Shown here piece after piece: positions 35,676 to 43,832 of a stretch of 64,000 nt of DNA. Source of the stretch: Chersky-840 sp963764205 (GTDB taxonomy: Bacteria > Actinomycetota > Acidimicrobiia > Acidimicrobiales > UBA8190); the NCBI GenBank assembly GCA_963764205.1, contig CAVXRN010000004.1, positions 186,001 through 250,000 on the forward strand, read 5' to 3'. Each line of letters opens with the position of its first letter. Position 1 is the first letter of the stretch. The position numbers were made by a program, and so were the translations under genes. The notes under the pieces were generated by a model. That model had not been told where the DNA came from, ran no database searches, and saw nothing but the letters and a program-made list of their open reading frames with translations.

Positions 35676-35724
35676 CCGCAGGTCGACGGTGACTCCGGCC
35701 ATGTGGGCCCGATGCGGCGCCGCC

Positions 35725-36051
35725 TCAGAGCGACACGTCCACCCCGCTGCGCCCGGCGCCGCCGTCCCCGGTGACGCCGCGGTAGCGGGCGACGGAGTCG
35801 GCGGCGCGGCCCGATGCGGGCGTCTGTCCCTTGGCGCTCGCGCCCTCGGCCCGAGGACGTCGGCGGCGCTCCAAGAGACGTCGCCGCTCGCGCCGACGCG
35901 GGCCGTCGCCGGCGTGTTCGGTTTCGTAGGTGTTGATGATCTGGGCCAGCATCGCGTAGGACCGCTCCACCAAGGCGATGGCTTCGGGCTCCGACGTGCT
36001 CTGGGCTTTGGTGAGCAACTTGATGGCCGTTGCGACGTTTGGTCGGCCCAT
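35725..36051 (-). CDS. small basic protein with DUF2786-like N-terminus
   Basis: 108 residues. The first 45 (MGRPNVATAIKLLTKAQSTS then EPEAIALVERSYAMLAQIINTYE) resemble the DUF2786 helix pair (KI..LLAKAEST...EA..A...A..L), a weak similarity judged by eye. A strongly basic middle (RRRERRRLLERRRRPRAEG) and a Gly/Ser tail follow. It lies between fliT-like and flhB but in the opposite direction to fliDST. No flagellar function is known for it. Confidence 0.5.
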   Translation of the reverse strand: MGRPNVATAIKLLTKAQSTSEPEAIALVERSYAMLAQIINTYETEHAGDGPRRRERRRLLERRRRPRAEGASAKGQTPASGRAADSVARYRGVTGDGGAGRSGVDVSL

Positions 36052-36164
36052 CGGATCCCCCCGTACGTGGCCCAACCGGACTGGACACCCCAGGTTCGCA
36101 CACCACCGGACCGAACAGTTCCTGGACGCCTCGGTGTTGGGGGTCCGTTGTGCAAGGCGGCGCC

Positions 36165-36977
36165 GTGTCGCGCCCGGGTGCCGTGATCCCCGTGCTCGGG
36201 CGCCGTCGACATCTCGAGCGACGCGCCGCGGAGTACCGCCGCCGCTTCGGGCTGCCGCCGTCGGCCGTCCTGCCCCTGTTCGGAGAATGGGCCCCGGGCC
36301 CGCACCCCGGGCCGCGTGCCTCGCTCGGGAGCGGCGACGACGCCGTGCCCCAGGCGCTGGTCCTGTACGAGCCGGGATTGACCGGTCGCCGGAGGTTCCT
36401 GGCTCGCCTGGGGACCAGTCGGACCGTCACCCTCGGCATCGGGACGCGGCCGGTGCGGATGAAGGGGCTCGTCTCGGTCGGCGTGGGCGCGGTCGCCGGC
36501 ACCATCCTGGCGCAGCCCTTCGACTCGGTCACCTTCGTGGCCCCGCTCTATGGCCTCGTCCTCGGCGGCGTCGGAGCCGGCGTGGGGTGGTCGGCGCTCA
36601 GTGGTCGGGGGTCAACCACCATCGAGGTGCACCAGTGGCGCCCCCAGCTCGACGCGATCTCCACCATCCTTCGCAACGCCGACCGCATCGGCCAGCCCTT
36701 CGCCTCCCCCCGGGCGCTGCGCTCCGCCCTGCACTCCGCGCTGTGGCACGCCGTCAGCGCCGTGGGCGAGCCCGGCGAGCTCGACGTCCTGCACGCGTTC
36801 GACCACCAGCTCGACGCGCTGCGCAGCGCCACCGAGACAGCCCTGGTGGAGCTCGAGTCGCCGTCGATCGCGGCACGCAAGGCCTCGGTGTCCGAACGCC
36901 TGGCCGCGGCCGTCGACGACATCCGCCTGTCGTCGCCCACCACGACGAGCGAGCCCAGCGCGACAGAGCTCCTCTGA
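36165..36977 (+). CDS. hypothetical membrane-associated protein inside the flagellar cluster
   Basis: About 270 residues from GTG 36165 (or GTG 36183). N-terminal basic helix (GRRRHLERRAAEYRRRFGLP), then a hydrophobic pair of helices (LVSVGVGAVAGTILAQPF, FVAPLYGLVLGGVGAGVGW) near residues 105-150, and a helical C-terminal half with NADRIGQPFASPRALRSALHSALWHAVSAV. Codon use matches the flagellar genes. It diverges from the DUF2786-like gene and converges on flhB. No known family is recognised. Confidence 0.6.
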   Translation: MSRPGAVIPVLGRRRHLERRAAEYRRRFGLPPSAVLPLFGEWAPGPHPGPRASLGSGDDAVPQALVLYEPGLTGRRRFLARLGTSRTVTLGIGTRPVRMKGLVSVGVGAVAGTILAQPFDSVTFVAPLYGLVLGGVGAGVGWSALSGRGSTTIEVHQWRPQLDAISTILRNADRIGQPFASPRALRSALHSALWHAVSAVGEPGELDVLHAFDHQLDALRSATETALVELESPSIAARKASVSERLAAAVDDIRLSSPTTTSEPSATELL

Positions 36978-37016
36978 CCCGTCCGCCCTGCCGGTCGGGG
37001 CCGTCCGGTGGTGGGG

Positions 37017-38117
37017 TCAGGCCACCATGGCGCTGGTCATGCGGCGGTGCACCAAGCCCGACGACTTCACCACGCTCGGCAGCGTGAACACGAAGGCGAG
37101 CACGCGGGCGACGGCGATGTAGAGCTCCTTGGGGACGTAGTCGTCGATCTCGCACGCGGCGAAGATCGCCTGGGCCAGGGGCCGGTCCTCGACGATGGGG
37201 ACGTTGTGCTTGGTCGCCTCGGCCCGGATCCGGAAGGCGACCTCGTCGGCGCCCTTGGCCACGACCTGGGGCGCGTGGCCGTGGCCGGCCTGGTAGCGCA
37301 GGGCCACGGCGAAGTGCGTGGGGTTGGTGATGATCACATCGGCGCCCGCCACGGCGGCCATCATGCGGGCCCGGCTGAACCGCCATTGCTTGCGCCGCAT
37401 CTCACGCTTGAGCAACGGGTCACCTTCGGACTGGCGGTTCTCCTCCTTCACTTCTTGCTTGGTCATCATGAGGCTCTTGGTGTGCCGGCGGCGCTGGATG
37501 CCGTAGTCCACCAGGGCCAGGAGCAGGCCGACGACGGCCACGTCGCGCACCAGGCCCAGCAGCGTCGAGCCGGCGTAGGTGACGATCGGGGTCATGTCCA
37601 CCGGCTCCGAGCCCACGAGCTTTCCCCCCAGGCCGAACAGGATCTTGTAGGCGATCAGGACCAACGCGGAGATCTTGAGGATCTGCTTGAGCAGCTGCCA
37701 CAGGGAATTGGCCGAGAACAGCCGCTTGATGCCGGCGATGGGGTTGATCCGGTCGAACTTGGGCGCGGCGGCCTGGAGCGAGAACAGCCCGCCCGTCTGG
37801 GCGACGTCCACGAGGATGCCGATGACGGCGAAGCAGCCCGCGATGGGCAGCACCAAGGACAAGACGTCGCCGAGGCCGATCTGCAGGACCTGCAGCGCCC
37901 CCGGCGCGGTCGGGTCGGTGATGACGTTGGCGACACGTGCGAACAGCTGGGTCAGGCGCGTCTCGGCCGACCGGAACAGCACCGGGAGGAGCAGGGTCCC
38001 GGCCAGGGCCACGACCCAACTCGACACCTCTCGTGACGTTGCGACCTGGCCCTTCTTGCGCGCTTTGCTCTTGCGCTTGGCGGTGGGCTTCTCGGTCTTG
38101 TCGTCCTTCCTCGGCAT
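37017..38117 (-). CDS. flhB: flagellar export gate/substrate-specificity protein FlhB
   Basis: 366 residues: a charged start (RKDDKTEKPTAKRKSKARKKGQ), four membrane helices, and the cytoplasmic autocleavage motif NPTH at residues 265-268 within ITNPTHFAVALRY. APQVVAKGADEVAFRIRA and VPIVEDRPLAQAIF follow. Self-cleavage at NPTH switches export from rod/hook to filament proteins, in dialogue with FliK. It is the last gene of the fliM...flhB group, starting 4 bp after fliR. Confidence 0.97.
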   Translation of the reverse strand: MPRKDDKTEKPTAKRKSKARKKGQVATSREVSSWVVALAGTLLLPVLFRSAETRLTQLFARVANVITDPTAPGALQVLQIGLGDVLSLVLPIAGCFAVIGILVDVAQTGGLFSLQAAAPKFDRINPIAGIKRLFSANSLWQLLKQILKISALVLIAYKILFGLGGKLVGSEPVDMTPIVTYAGSTLLGLVRDVAVVGLLLALVDYGIQRRRHTKSLMMTKQEVKEENRQSEGDPLLKREMRRKQWRFSRARMMAAVAGADVIITNPTHFAVALRYQAGHGHAPQVVAKGADEVAFRIRAEATKHNVPIVEDRPLAQAIFAACEIDDYVPKELYIAVARVLAFVFTLPSVVKSSGLVHRRMTSAMVA

Positions 38118-38120
38118 TGC

Positions 38121-38888
38121 TCACCTCGCCCCGAGCAAGGCGGCGCCGTCCTGGAGCGCTCGCGACACGAGATTGTCGAGGTAGCCGGGAAGGACCTTGA
38201 TGCCGATGGCCACGAAGACGAACGACATGAGCGCCTGCACCGGGAATCCCAGGATCCAGACGTTCATCATGGGGGCGGCCTTGGCCAGCATGGCCAGGCT
38301 GATCTGGGTGGCGAACAGCACCACGATGAGCGGGGCGGCGATCTCCAACGTAGCGGTGAAGAAAGTGGCCAGATCAGCGGTGAGGACGTTGGACGCCGTG
38401 GCTGACGACGACAAGGTCAGCCCCGCCGCATTGAACGACGTCTCGAACCCCCGCACCAGGAGCAGCTCGCCGTTGGAGACGAAGAGCAGGACCATGGCCA
38501 CCTGCTCGTAGAACTGGCCGATGATCGGGGTCTGGTTCTCCGACAACGGGTCCACCGCGGGAGGTGGGTTGATGCCGCCGAACAGGTCGATCATGCCACC
38601 GGCCGCGGTGACCGCACTCAGGAGGATCCGCACGCACAGCCCCATGGCCGCACCCGTGAAGATCTGGAGGACGATGGCCCCGACCAGGCCCCCGGTGTCG
38701 GTGGGCAGTTGCGTGTGCGAGACCTGAGGCGCCGCCAGGATGGCGAGGCCACCGGCCACGCCCATGAGCGCCATGCGCGGGACGGTCTGGGCGTTGGAGA
38801 ACGGCGGGACGACGACCAGCCACGCCAGGGCCCGGACGAACGCCAAGAAGAACGCCAGGAGCCAGATCGGGTCGACGTTGAGACTCAC
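38121..38888 (-). CDS. fliR: flagellar export gate protein FliR
   Basis: 255 residues, six to seven membrane helices (PIWLLAFFLAFVRALAWLVV, GAIVLQIFTGAAMGLCVRIL), with the export-gate loop FGGINPPPAVDPLSENQTPIIGQFYEQ, matching the plug region that in other FliR proteins reads G...DP. It forms the spiral export gate with FliP and FliQ. Length is typical. It lies 16 bp downstream of fliQ and 3 bp upstream of flhB. Confidence 0.95.
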   Translation of the reverse strand: MSLNVDPIWLLAFFLAFVRALAWLVVVPPFSNAQTVPRMALMGVAGGLAILAAPQVSHTQLPTDTGGLVGAIVLQIFTGAAMGLCVRILLSAVTAAGGMIDLFGGINPPPAVDPLSENQTPIIGQFYEQVAMVLLFVSNGELLLVRGFETSFNAAGLTLSSSATASNVLTADLATFFTATLEIAAPLIVVLFATQISLAMLAKAAPMMNVWILGFPVQALMSFVFVAIGIKVLPGYLDNLVSRALQDGAALLGAR

Positions 38889-38904
38889 CGCGCACCGCCG
38901 CAGT

Positions 38905-39177
38905 TCAGCTGCCGAGCAGGCTTGTCACCTGACCGAACAGCTGCTGGACGTACCCCGTGAACTGTCCCAGCATCCAGTGGCCGGCGATCATGAGCACCAG
39001 GGCGATCCCCACCAGCTTGGGCACGAAGGTGAGCGTGACCTCCTGGATCTGGGTCACCGACTGGAACAGCGACACCACGAGGCCGATCACGAGGCTGGTG
39101 AGCAGGATCGGCAGCGCCAACTTCGCCGTCATCATCATCGCCCCCGAGGCGATGTCCATCAGGTGGGCCTCGGTCAT
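38905..39177 (-). CDS. fliQ: flagellar export gate protein FliQ
   Basis: 90 residues, two helices: MTEAHLMDIASGAMMMTAKLALPILLTSLVIGLVVSLF and IGLVVSLFQSVTQIQEVTLTFVPKLV, the FliQ signature. ATG at 39177 overlaps the fliP stop by 4 bp; the longer reading at 39216 lies in the fliP frame. Confidence 0.95.
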   Translation of the reverse strand: MTEAHLMDIASGAMMMTAKLALPILLTSLVIGLVVSLFQSVTQIQEVTLTFVPKLVGIALVLMIAGHWMLGQFTGYVQQLFGQVTSLLGS

Positions 39178-39857
39178 CGGAAGCTCACCACCAAGGAGTG
39201 GGTGACGAGCACCCACCCGTTCACCATGACGAAGAGCAGCAATTTGAACGGGAGCGACACCAACGTCGGTGGGAGCATCACGACACCCATCGACATGAGC
39301 GTCGACGCCACCACCAGGTCGATGATCAGAAACGGTATGAAGATGACGAAGCCGATGATGAAGCCGCTCTTGAGCTGCGAGAGGAGGAAGGCCGGGATGA
39401 TGGCACCGATCGAGGCGTCCTGGGGCTTGGTGGGGTGCTCATTGTCGACCGCGGTCGTGAGGGCCAGCTCTTCGTCCCCGGTCTGCTTGAGCATCCACGT
39501 CTTGAGCGGCACCTGAGCGGAGTCGTACGCCTGGGTGACGGTCTTCTTACCGTGCAGGTAGGGCTGCAGCGCGTTGTGGTTCATCTGGTTGAGCGTGGGA
39601 GCCATGATGAACAGGCTGAAGATCAGCGCCAGTCCCGCGATCACCTGGTTCGGCGGTGTGGTCTGCAGGCCCAGTGCCTGGCGCGTGAGGCCGAACACGA
39701 TCACGATCCGGGTGAACCCGGTGAGCAGGATCAGCAGCGACGGCGCGATGGCGAGCAGGGTGAGGCCGATGATGATGAGGATGCTCGTCGACGGCTTGCT
39801 CAGGCTGTTGCCGAGGTTGATGTTGATCGACGACCCGGCGGCCAAGAGGCTCGTCAT
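39174..39857 (-). CDS. fliP: flagellar export gate protein FliP
   Basis: 227 residues. TGFTRIVIVFGLTRQALGLQTTPPNQVIAGLALIFSLFIMAP is the FliP family signature, then DASIGAIIPAFLLSQLKSGF and a C-terminal FLIIDLVVASTLMSMGVVMLPPTLVSLPFKLLLF. The N-terminus may be a cleaved signal. It is the core of the export gate. fliO precedes it by 105 bp. Confidence 0.96.
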   Translation of the reverse strand: MTSLLAAGSSININLGNSLSKPSTSILIIIGLTLLAIAPSLLILLTGFTRIVIVFGLTRQALGLQTTPPNQVIAGLALIFSLFIMAPTLNQMNHNALQPYLHGKKTVTQAYDSAQVPLKTWMLKQTGDEELALTTAVDNEHPTKPQDASIGAIIPAFLLSQLKSGFIIGFVIFIPFLIIDLVVASTLMSMGVVMLPPTLVSLPFKLLLFVMVNGWVLVTHSLVVSFR

Positions 39858-39962
39858 GGCGCCGTCCGCCCGCACTCGGGTGTGGAGACGCCAAGCGCCG
39901 CCGTGTCATCGAAGGCTGGGGTCATGGCGGTCGTCGCGGGCATGGGACGAGTCGGTCCGGGG

Positions 39963-40454
39963 TCAGGCCCGGCGCAAGGTCTTGGCGCGCATCTGCTCGA
40001 TGGGCGACTTCCACATCGGCCGGCTGTCCTCCGGGGACGAAACCGCACTGTCACCGTGCACGAGCTGCAGCTCTCCCACGGCGACGTCGGGGAACGTGGC
40101 GGACGCCGGGTCCACCTCGGGGTCGAGCTGGCCCAGCAGGGTGACCTGTCGTTGGGTCACGCCCAGGAGATAGGTCGCGTCGCCCGCCGACACCATGGCG
40201 ACCTGTACACCCTTGCCGAGGCTCTGGCGCCCCACGACGGTGACCGAGCCGCGCCGACGGGTGGCACTGAGGGCTCGGCCGCCCCTGCCCTGGACGAGCC
40301 GGGACGCCACCTTGATCAGGGCGATGATGACCACCAGTCCGATGACCATCTGCACGAGCAGCGACGAGGCCGAGACACTCTGCGCCGGGGCGCTGCTGTG
40401 ACCGCCGGTCGTGGCGTGGCGAGCGATCGCCATCACCACCGGAGCATGCGACAT
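39963..40454 (-). CDS. fliO: flagellar biogenesis protein FliO
   Basis: 163 residues from MSHAPVVMAIARHA. One membrane helix (LLVQMVIGLVVIIALIKVASRL), then the FliO cytoplasmic domain: LSATRRRGSVTVVGRQSLGKGVQVAMVSAGDATYLLGVTQRQVTLLGQLD. FliO helps FliP assemble. Between fliN and fliP its place is standard. The ATG at 40454 sits where fliN homology ends. Confidence 0.88.
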   Translation of the reverse strand: MSHAPVVMAIARHATTGGHSSAPAQSVSASSLLVQMVIGLVVIIALIKVASRLVQGRGGRALSATRRRGSVTVVGRQSLGKGVQVAMVSAGDATYLLGVTQRQVTLLGQLDPEVDPASATFPDVAVGELQLVHGDSAVSSPEDSRPMWKSPIEQMRAKTLRRA

Positions 40455-40459
40455 CTCGG

Positions 40460-40823
40460 TCAAGCCCCCGCGCCTCTTCGGCGCCCCCGGCGATGGCGGT
40501 GATCCGGACACCGAGCTCGTCGTCGACCACGACGACTTCACCGTGAGCCAAGAGTGTGCTGTTGACGAAGACGTCGACCGGGGCACCCACATGGCGGTCG
40601 AGCTCGACCACGCTGCCGGGGCGCAGGCTCAACAGCTCCTTCATGAGCAACCGCGTCCGGCCCAGCTCGACCGTGACCGGCAGCTCGACGCTGCTGAGCG
40701 TCTCGAGCGGCCGCATCGCGATCGGCCCGGGGGGGGCTCGACCACGTCGCTCTGGGCCGGCCCCGCGGTGGGGGCCTCGACCATCGGGTCCACAACCGTG
40801 TGGACTGTGTTCTCGTCACTCAC
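40460..40823 (-). CDS. fliN: flagellar switch protein FliN, frameshifted
   Basis: Starts at GTG 40823 behind AGGAGGAAAC: MSDENTVHTVVDPMVEAPTAG. The frame breaks at a run of eight Gs (40729-40736); one more base continues PPPGPIAMRPLETLSSVELPVTVELG, MKELLSLRPGSVVELDRHVG, APVDVFVNSTLLAHGEVVVVDDELGVRITAI, the full SpoA domain of FliN. As read, the frame then stays open to 40051, overlapping fliO; one base missing in a second C run (40484-40488) would give a stop at 40460. The end is therefore inferred. FliN forms the C-ring base with FliM. Confidence 0.85.
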
Positions 40824-40831
40824 GTTTCCTC

Positions 40832-41731
40832 CTACGACGACTCGATGACCATGCAGGCAATGGCTTTGCCGCGACTCGTCGGGACGGCATCGCAGAAGCG
40901 AGACCCTCCGACACTGAGCACGATCGGCATGGAACGTTCCCGGTGGAGTCGGACCACGTCGCCCGGAACCAGGCTGAGAAGGTCCTCGGGAGAGAGCCAC
41001 ACCTCGGGCCAATGGACGCGGACTTCGACATCCGTGGACAGCAGGCGTTCACGCACCCGCGTCGGAGCGGTGCCCCCCTCCTCGGCGAGCTCGACCTTGT
41101 CGAGTCGCTCGATGGCGTCGAGCAGGGGCAGGAGCACGACCAGCGGGAGACAGATGCTGGCATCTTGCGAGACACGCTCGTTCAGCTCGACGTGCAGCCC
41201 CACGAGCAGGCACATCTCGTTCGCCGTCGATCCCGGCAGGAACATCCCGCTCGACACCGACGAGACCGCGCCCATGCTGATGGTCATGGCCGACGAGAAC
41301 GCTCGAGGCAATTCCGCCAGGACGCCCTGGGCCACATCGGCGACCAGGCGCTGTTCGATCTCGGTCAACGACCGTTCGGGCACCGCACTCTCGCCCGTTC
41401 CTCCCAGGCGTATCTCGACCAACGCCATGGACAACGGCAGGGGGAGGTGCAGGACGATCCGACCCCCGGTCGGGACCACCGAGGCACCGGTGAGGAACGT
41501 CGGCTCGGGCAGCGCGCTCACGTACTCTTCCCAGCGCTGCTGCTCCATCTCGCCCAGGTCGACCTTGACCGGGGTCTGCAGCAAGCTGGTGAGCGATCCC
41601 GCGATGCGATGCGTCAGGACGTCGAGGATCGGTTGCAGCCGACGCAGGCGCGCCTTTTCCAGCGCGTCTCGGCGCTGAAAGTCGTACGGCTCCACCTGTC
41701 GTTCGGAATCCGTGAGAGTCACCTGTGTCAC
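40832..41731 (-). CDS. fliM: flagellar motor switch protein FliM lacking the N-terminal CheY-binding motif
   Basis: 299 residues. The middle domain starts at EPYDFQRRDALEKARLRRLQPI (normally residue 35-40 of FliM) and includes FLTGASVVPTGGRIVLHLPLPLSM, LTEIEQRLVADVAQGVL and the C-terminal SpoA part (VRERLLSTDVEVRVHWP, LLSLVPGDVVRL). The start is fixed: GTG 41731 is preceded two codons upstream by an in-frame TAG. The usual N-terminal LSQxEIDALL peptide, where CheY-P binds, is absent. It is the first gene of the fliM...flhB group, 9 bp before fliN. Confidence 0.95.
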   Translation of the reverse strand: MTQVTLTDSERQVEPYDFQRRDALEKARLRRLQPILDVLTHRIAGSLTSLLQTPVKVDLGEMEQQRWEEYVSALPEPTFLTGASVVPTGGRIVLHLPLPLSMALVEIRLGGTGESAVPERSLTEIEQRLVADVAQGVLAELPRAFSSAMTISMGAVSSVSSGMFLPGSTANEMCLLVGLHVELNERVSQDASICLPLVVLLPLLDAIERLDKVELAEEGGTAPTRVRERLLSTDVEVRVHWPEVWLSPEDLLSLVPGDVVRLHRERSMPIVLSVGGSRFCDAVPTSRGKAIACMVIESS

Positions 41732-41854
41732 CGGGGTCTAGGGCCGATCCGTGGCCACAGGTCGCGTGCCTTCCTGGCAGCGTGTTCGTCATCGACGTCG
41801 CTTCTGGCCAGCTTGAGCCATTGGCGTCCGCCTGCAGCGATGTCCACTGAGCGA

Positions 41855-41877
41855 GGTCGGTGCACCTGACACCGACC
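41855..41877. promoter_or_regulatory. 8-bp inverted repeat upstream of fliM
   Basis: GGTCGGTG and CACCGACC pair perfectly around a 7-base spacer, 124 bp upstream of the fliM start, in the 210-bp gap after flgE. It may be an operator or part of a terminator. Confidence 0.4.
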
Positions 41878-41894
41878 ACATTGCGTGTGCACCA

Positions 41895-41933
41895 GCCCCT
41901 GCCGGCGGCGTGTGGGCAGCCGTCGGCAGGGGC
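41895..41933 (-). terminator. candidate terminator after flgE
   Basis: GCCCCTGCCG pairs with CGGCAGGGGC across a 19-base loop, beginning 9 bp after the flgE stop. It supports a transcription break between the flgB...flgE and fliM...flhB groups. The long loop and lack of a T-run lower confidence. Confidence 0.4.
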
Positions 41934-41941
41934 CGGCTGCA

Positions 41942-43242
41942 TTACTGCATCTGCACCAGTGACTGGAGCACCGTGGAGGTCGTGTTCACCACCTTGGTGT
42001 CGGCCTGGTACGCCTCTTGCGCTTCGATCATGTCGGTCAACTGCGTGGCCAGATCGACGTTGGAACCCTCGAGCGAACCGCCCAAGAAGGTCCCACGTCC
42101 GCCTGTGCCCGACGTGCCCACCGCAGGCTGGCCCGAGTTGGCCGAGGCCGAGTACATGAGGTTGCCGTCGTCGATCAGACCGGTCGGGTTGGAGAACGTC
42201 GCCAGGGCCAGCTGCGCGATCGGCTCGGTCAGACCGTTGGAGAACGCGCCACTGATGATCCCGTCCCCACCGACGGTGAAGCTCTCGAGCGTGCCGGCGG
42301 CATTCCCGTTCTGCGTGGCCAGCTGTGCCGTCTGCTCACCACCGAACTGCGTGACGGCGTTCGCCGATCCCGGCGCCGGGAAGTCGATGCTCCAGGTGTC
42401 GCCGGTCGGGAACGTGAAGCCCGCCGGCATGGTCGTCACCGGGAGCGTGTACGAACCGTCGGCATTGGCGGTCACGCCGGCGATGCTCTTGATCTGGCCC
42501 GTCGTGGGACTGAACGTGACGAGCGGTGGCGTCGACCACAACGAGGTGTTGGTGCCCGAGCCGTCGGGGACGGTTCCCTCGACCGTCCACTCGTTGGCGG
42601 TGCCGGCCACGGCGCTGAACGTCAGCGTGAGCGGCGCGGTGTTGCCGAGCGAGTCGAAGCCGTTCAGCGTGGTGGTGACCACCGGTGGCGTGCCGCTCCC
42701 GCTCCACGCCGGGAGGTTCCCCCCATGGTGAAGGAGCTGGTCGCCTGGGCGCTCATCACCTGGCCGTTGGGGATGACCACCGACCCCACAGGGGCGTTGG
42801 TGTCGATGGTCCCCTGGCCGTCTGCCTGCCAACCCTGGATCAGCGCGCCCGTCGGCGTGGCGAGATCCCCGTTGGCGTCGAGCGTGAGGTTGCCGGCGCG
42901 CGTGTAGAACTGCTGGCCCTGCCGATCGGCGATGAGGAAGCCCGAGCCCTGAATGGCGACGTCGGTGGGCTGGTTCGTCTGTTGGATGGCACCCTGGGAC
43001 TGATCGTTGGTCACCGCTCCGACCCGGACACCCGCACCGACGGCGATGGGGTCGACCCCCGCGTTCTGTCCGGCCGAGGGGGCCGACGCACCCGCGATCT
43101 GTTCGGCCAGGAGGTCGGTGAAGATGGGGTCCTCGGCCTTGTACCCGGTGGTGTCGGAGTTGGCGATGTTGTTGCCGATGACGTCGAGATAGGTCTGGTT
43201 GGCCTCGATGCCCGACACGGCGGCGATGAGTGACTGCTCCAT
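41942..43242 (-). CDS. flgE: flagellar hook protein FlgE, one-base frameshift at 42719-42724
   Basis: MEQSLIAAVSGIEANQTYLDVIGNNIANSDTTGYK is the rod/hook N-terminus, followed by DVAIQGSGFLIADRQGQQFYTRAGNL. The frame stops soon after a run of six Cs (42719-42724); one more base continues into NLPAWSGSGTPPVVTTTLNGFDSLGN and ends GGRGTFLGGSLEGSNVDLATQLTDMIEAQEAYQADTKVV, the normal C-terminus. Intact length about 433 residues. FlgE builds the hook; FliK and FlhB control its length. Confidence 0.9.
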
Positions 43243-43268
43243 TGGTCTGTCCTTTCTGATGGGTGGAA

Positions 43269-43799
43269 CTACGAACTGGGTTGGCTGGTCTGGTCGGATT
43301 GGGTGGTCTGGTCGGATTGGGTGGGCGCCGCAGGCTGACTGGACTGCGCGGGTTGCGCGGGCTGGCTGGGTTGTGCGGGCTCGGTCACCGAGGTCACGTC
43401 GGTAAGGGTGAGGTTCTGTGGCTGGCCGGTGCCCGCTTGCACCTCGAGGGTCGGGGCGCCCGACGAGCTGAGCAACACCCCCGTGACCTGACCGGTGAGC
43501 TCAGAGCCCGACGCACCGGTGCCCGTGACGGTCAAGCCGATCATGGAGTCGGCCGCCACCGTCTGCTCCTCGGCCGACAACGACGTCTGCGACTGCACGG
43601 CGGTGAGTTGGGCGATCTCGGTCATGAACGAGGTGGGGTCGGTTGGGTTGGTGGGGTCCTGGTTCTCCAACTGGGCCACGAGAAGCTGAAGGAACGTCTG
43701 GGAGTTGTCGAGCTGGTTCAGGCCCGTCGCCCCCGACGTCGCCGTGCTGGCCGGGGGTGTCGTCCCGGTGACCCCTGACGTGCTCGGGATCATGGTCAT
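43269..43799 (-). CDS. flgD: flagellar hook cap protein FlgD
   Basis: 176 residues. The conserved N-terminal part is present: QTFLQLLVAQLENQDPTNPTDPTSFMTEIAQLTAVQSQ, then MIGLTVTGTG and a beta domain. The C-terminus is a Gln/Thr/Ser/Pro tail carrying two exact copies of TQSDQT from an 18-bp DNA repeat. FlgD scaffolds hook assembly. It lies 26 bp before flgE and 33 bp after fliK. Confidence 0.93.
   Translation of the reverse strand: MTMIPSTSGVTGTTPPASTATSGATGLNQLDNSQTFLQLLVAQLENQDPTNPTDPTSFMTEIAQLTAVQSQTSLSAEEQTVAADSMIGLTVTGTGASGSELTGQVTGVLLSSSGAPTLEVQAGTGQPQNLTLTDVTSVTEPAQPSQPAQPAQSSQPAAPTQSDQTTQSDQTSQPSS
43287..43322. repeat. 18-bp perfect tandem duplication in the 3' end of flgD
   Basis: Two identical copies of GGTCTGGTCGGATTGGGT at 43287-43304 and 43305-43322, encoding TQSDQT twice near the FlgD C-terminus. 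In-frame, so copy number could vary without breaking the gene. Confidence 0.9.
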
Positions 43800-43832
43800 G
43801 GGTTGCCTCCGTTTCTCATGGGTGCTGTTTCC

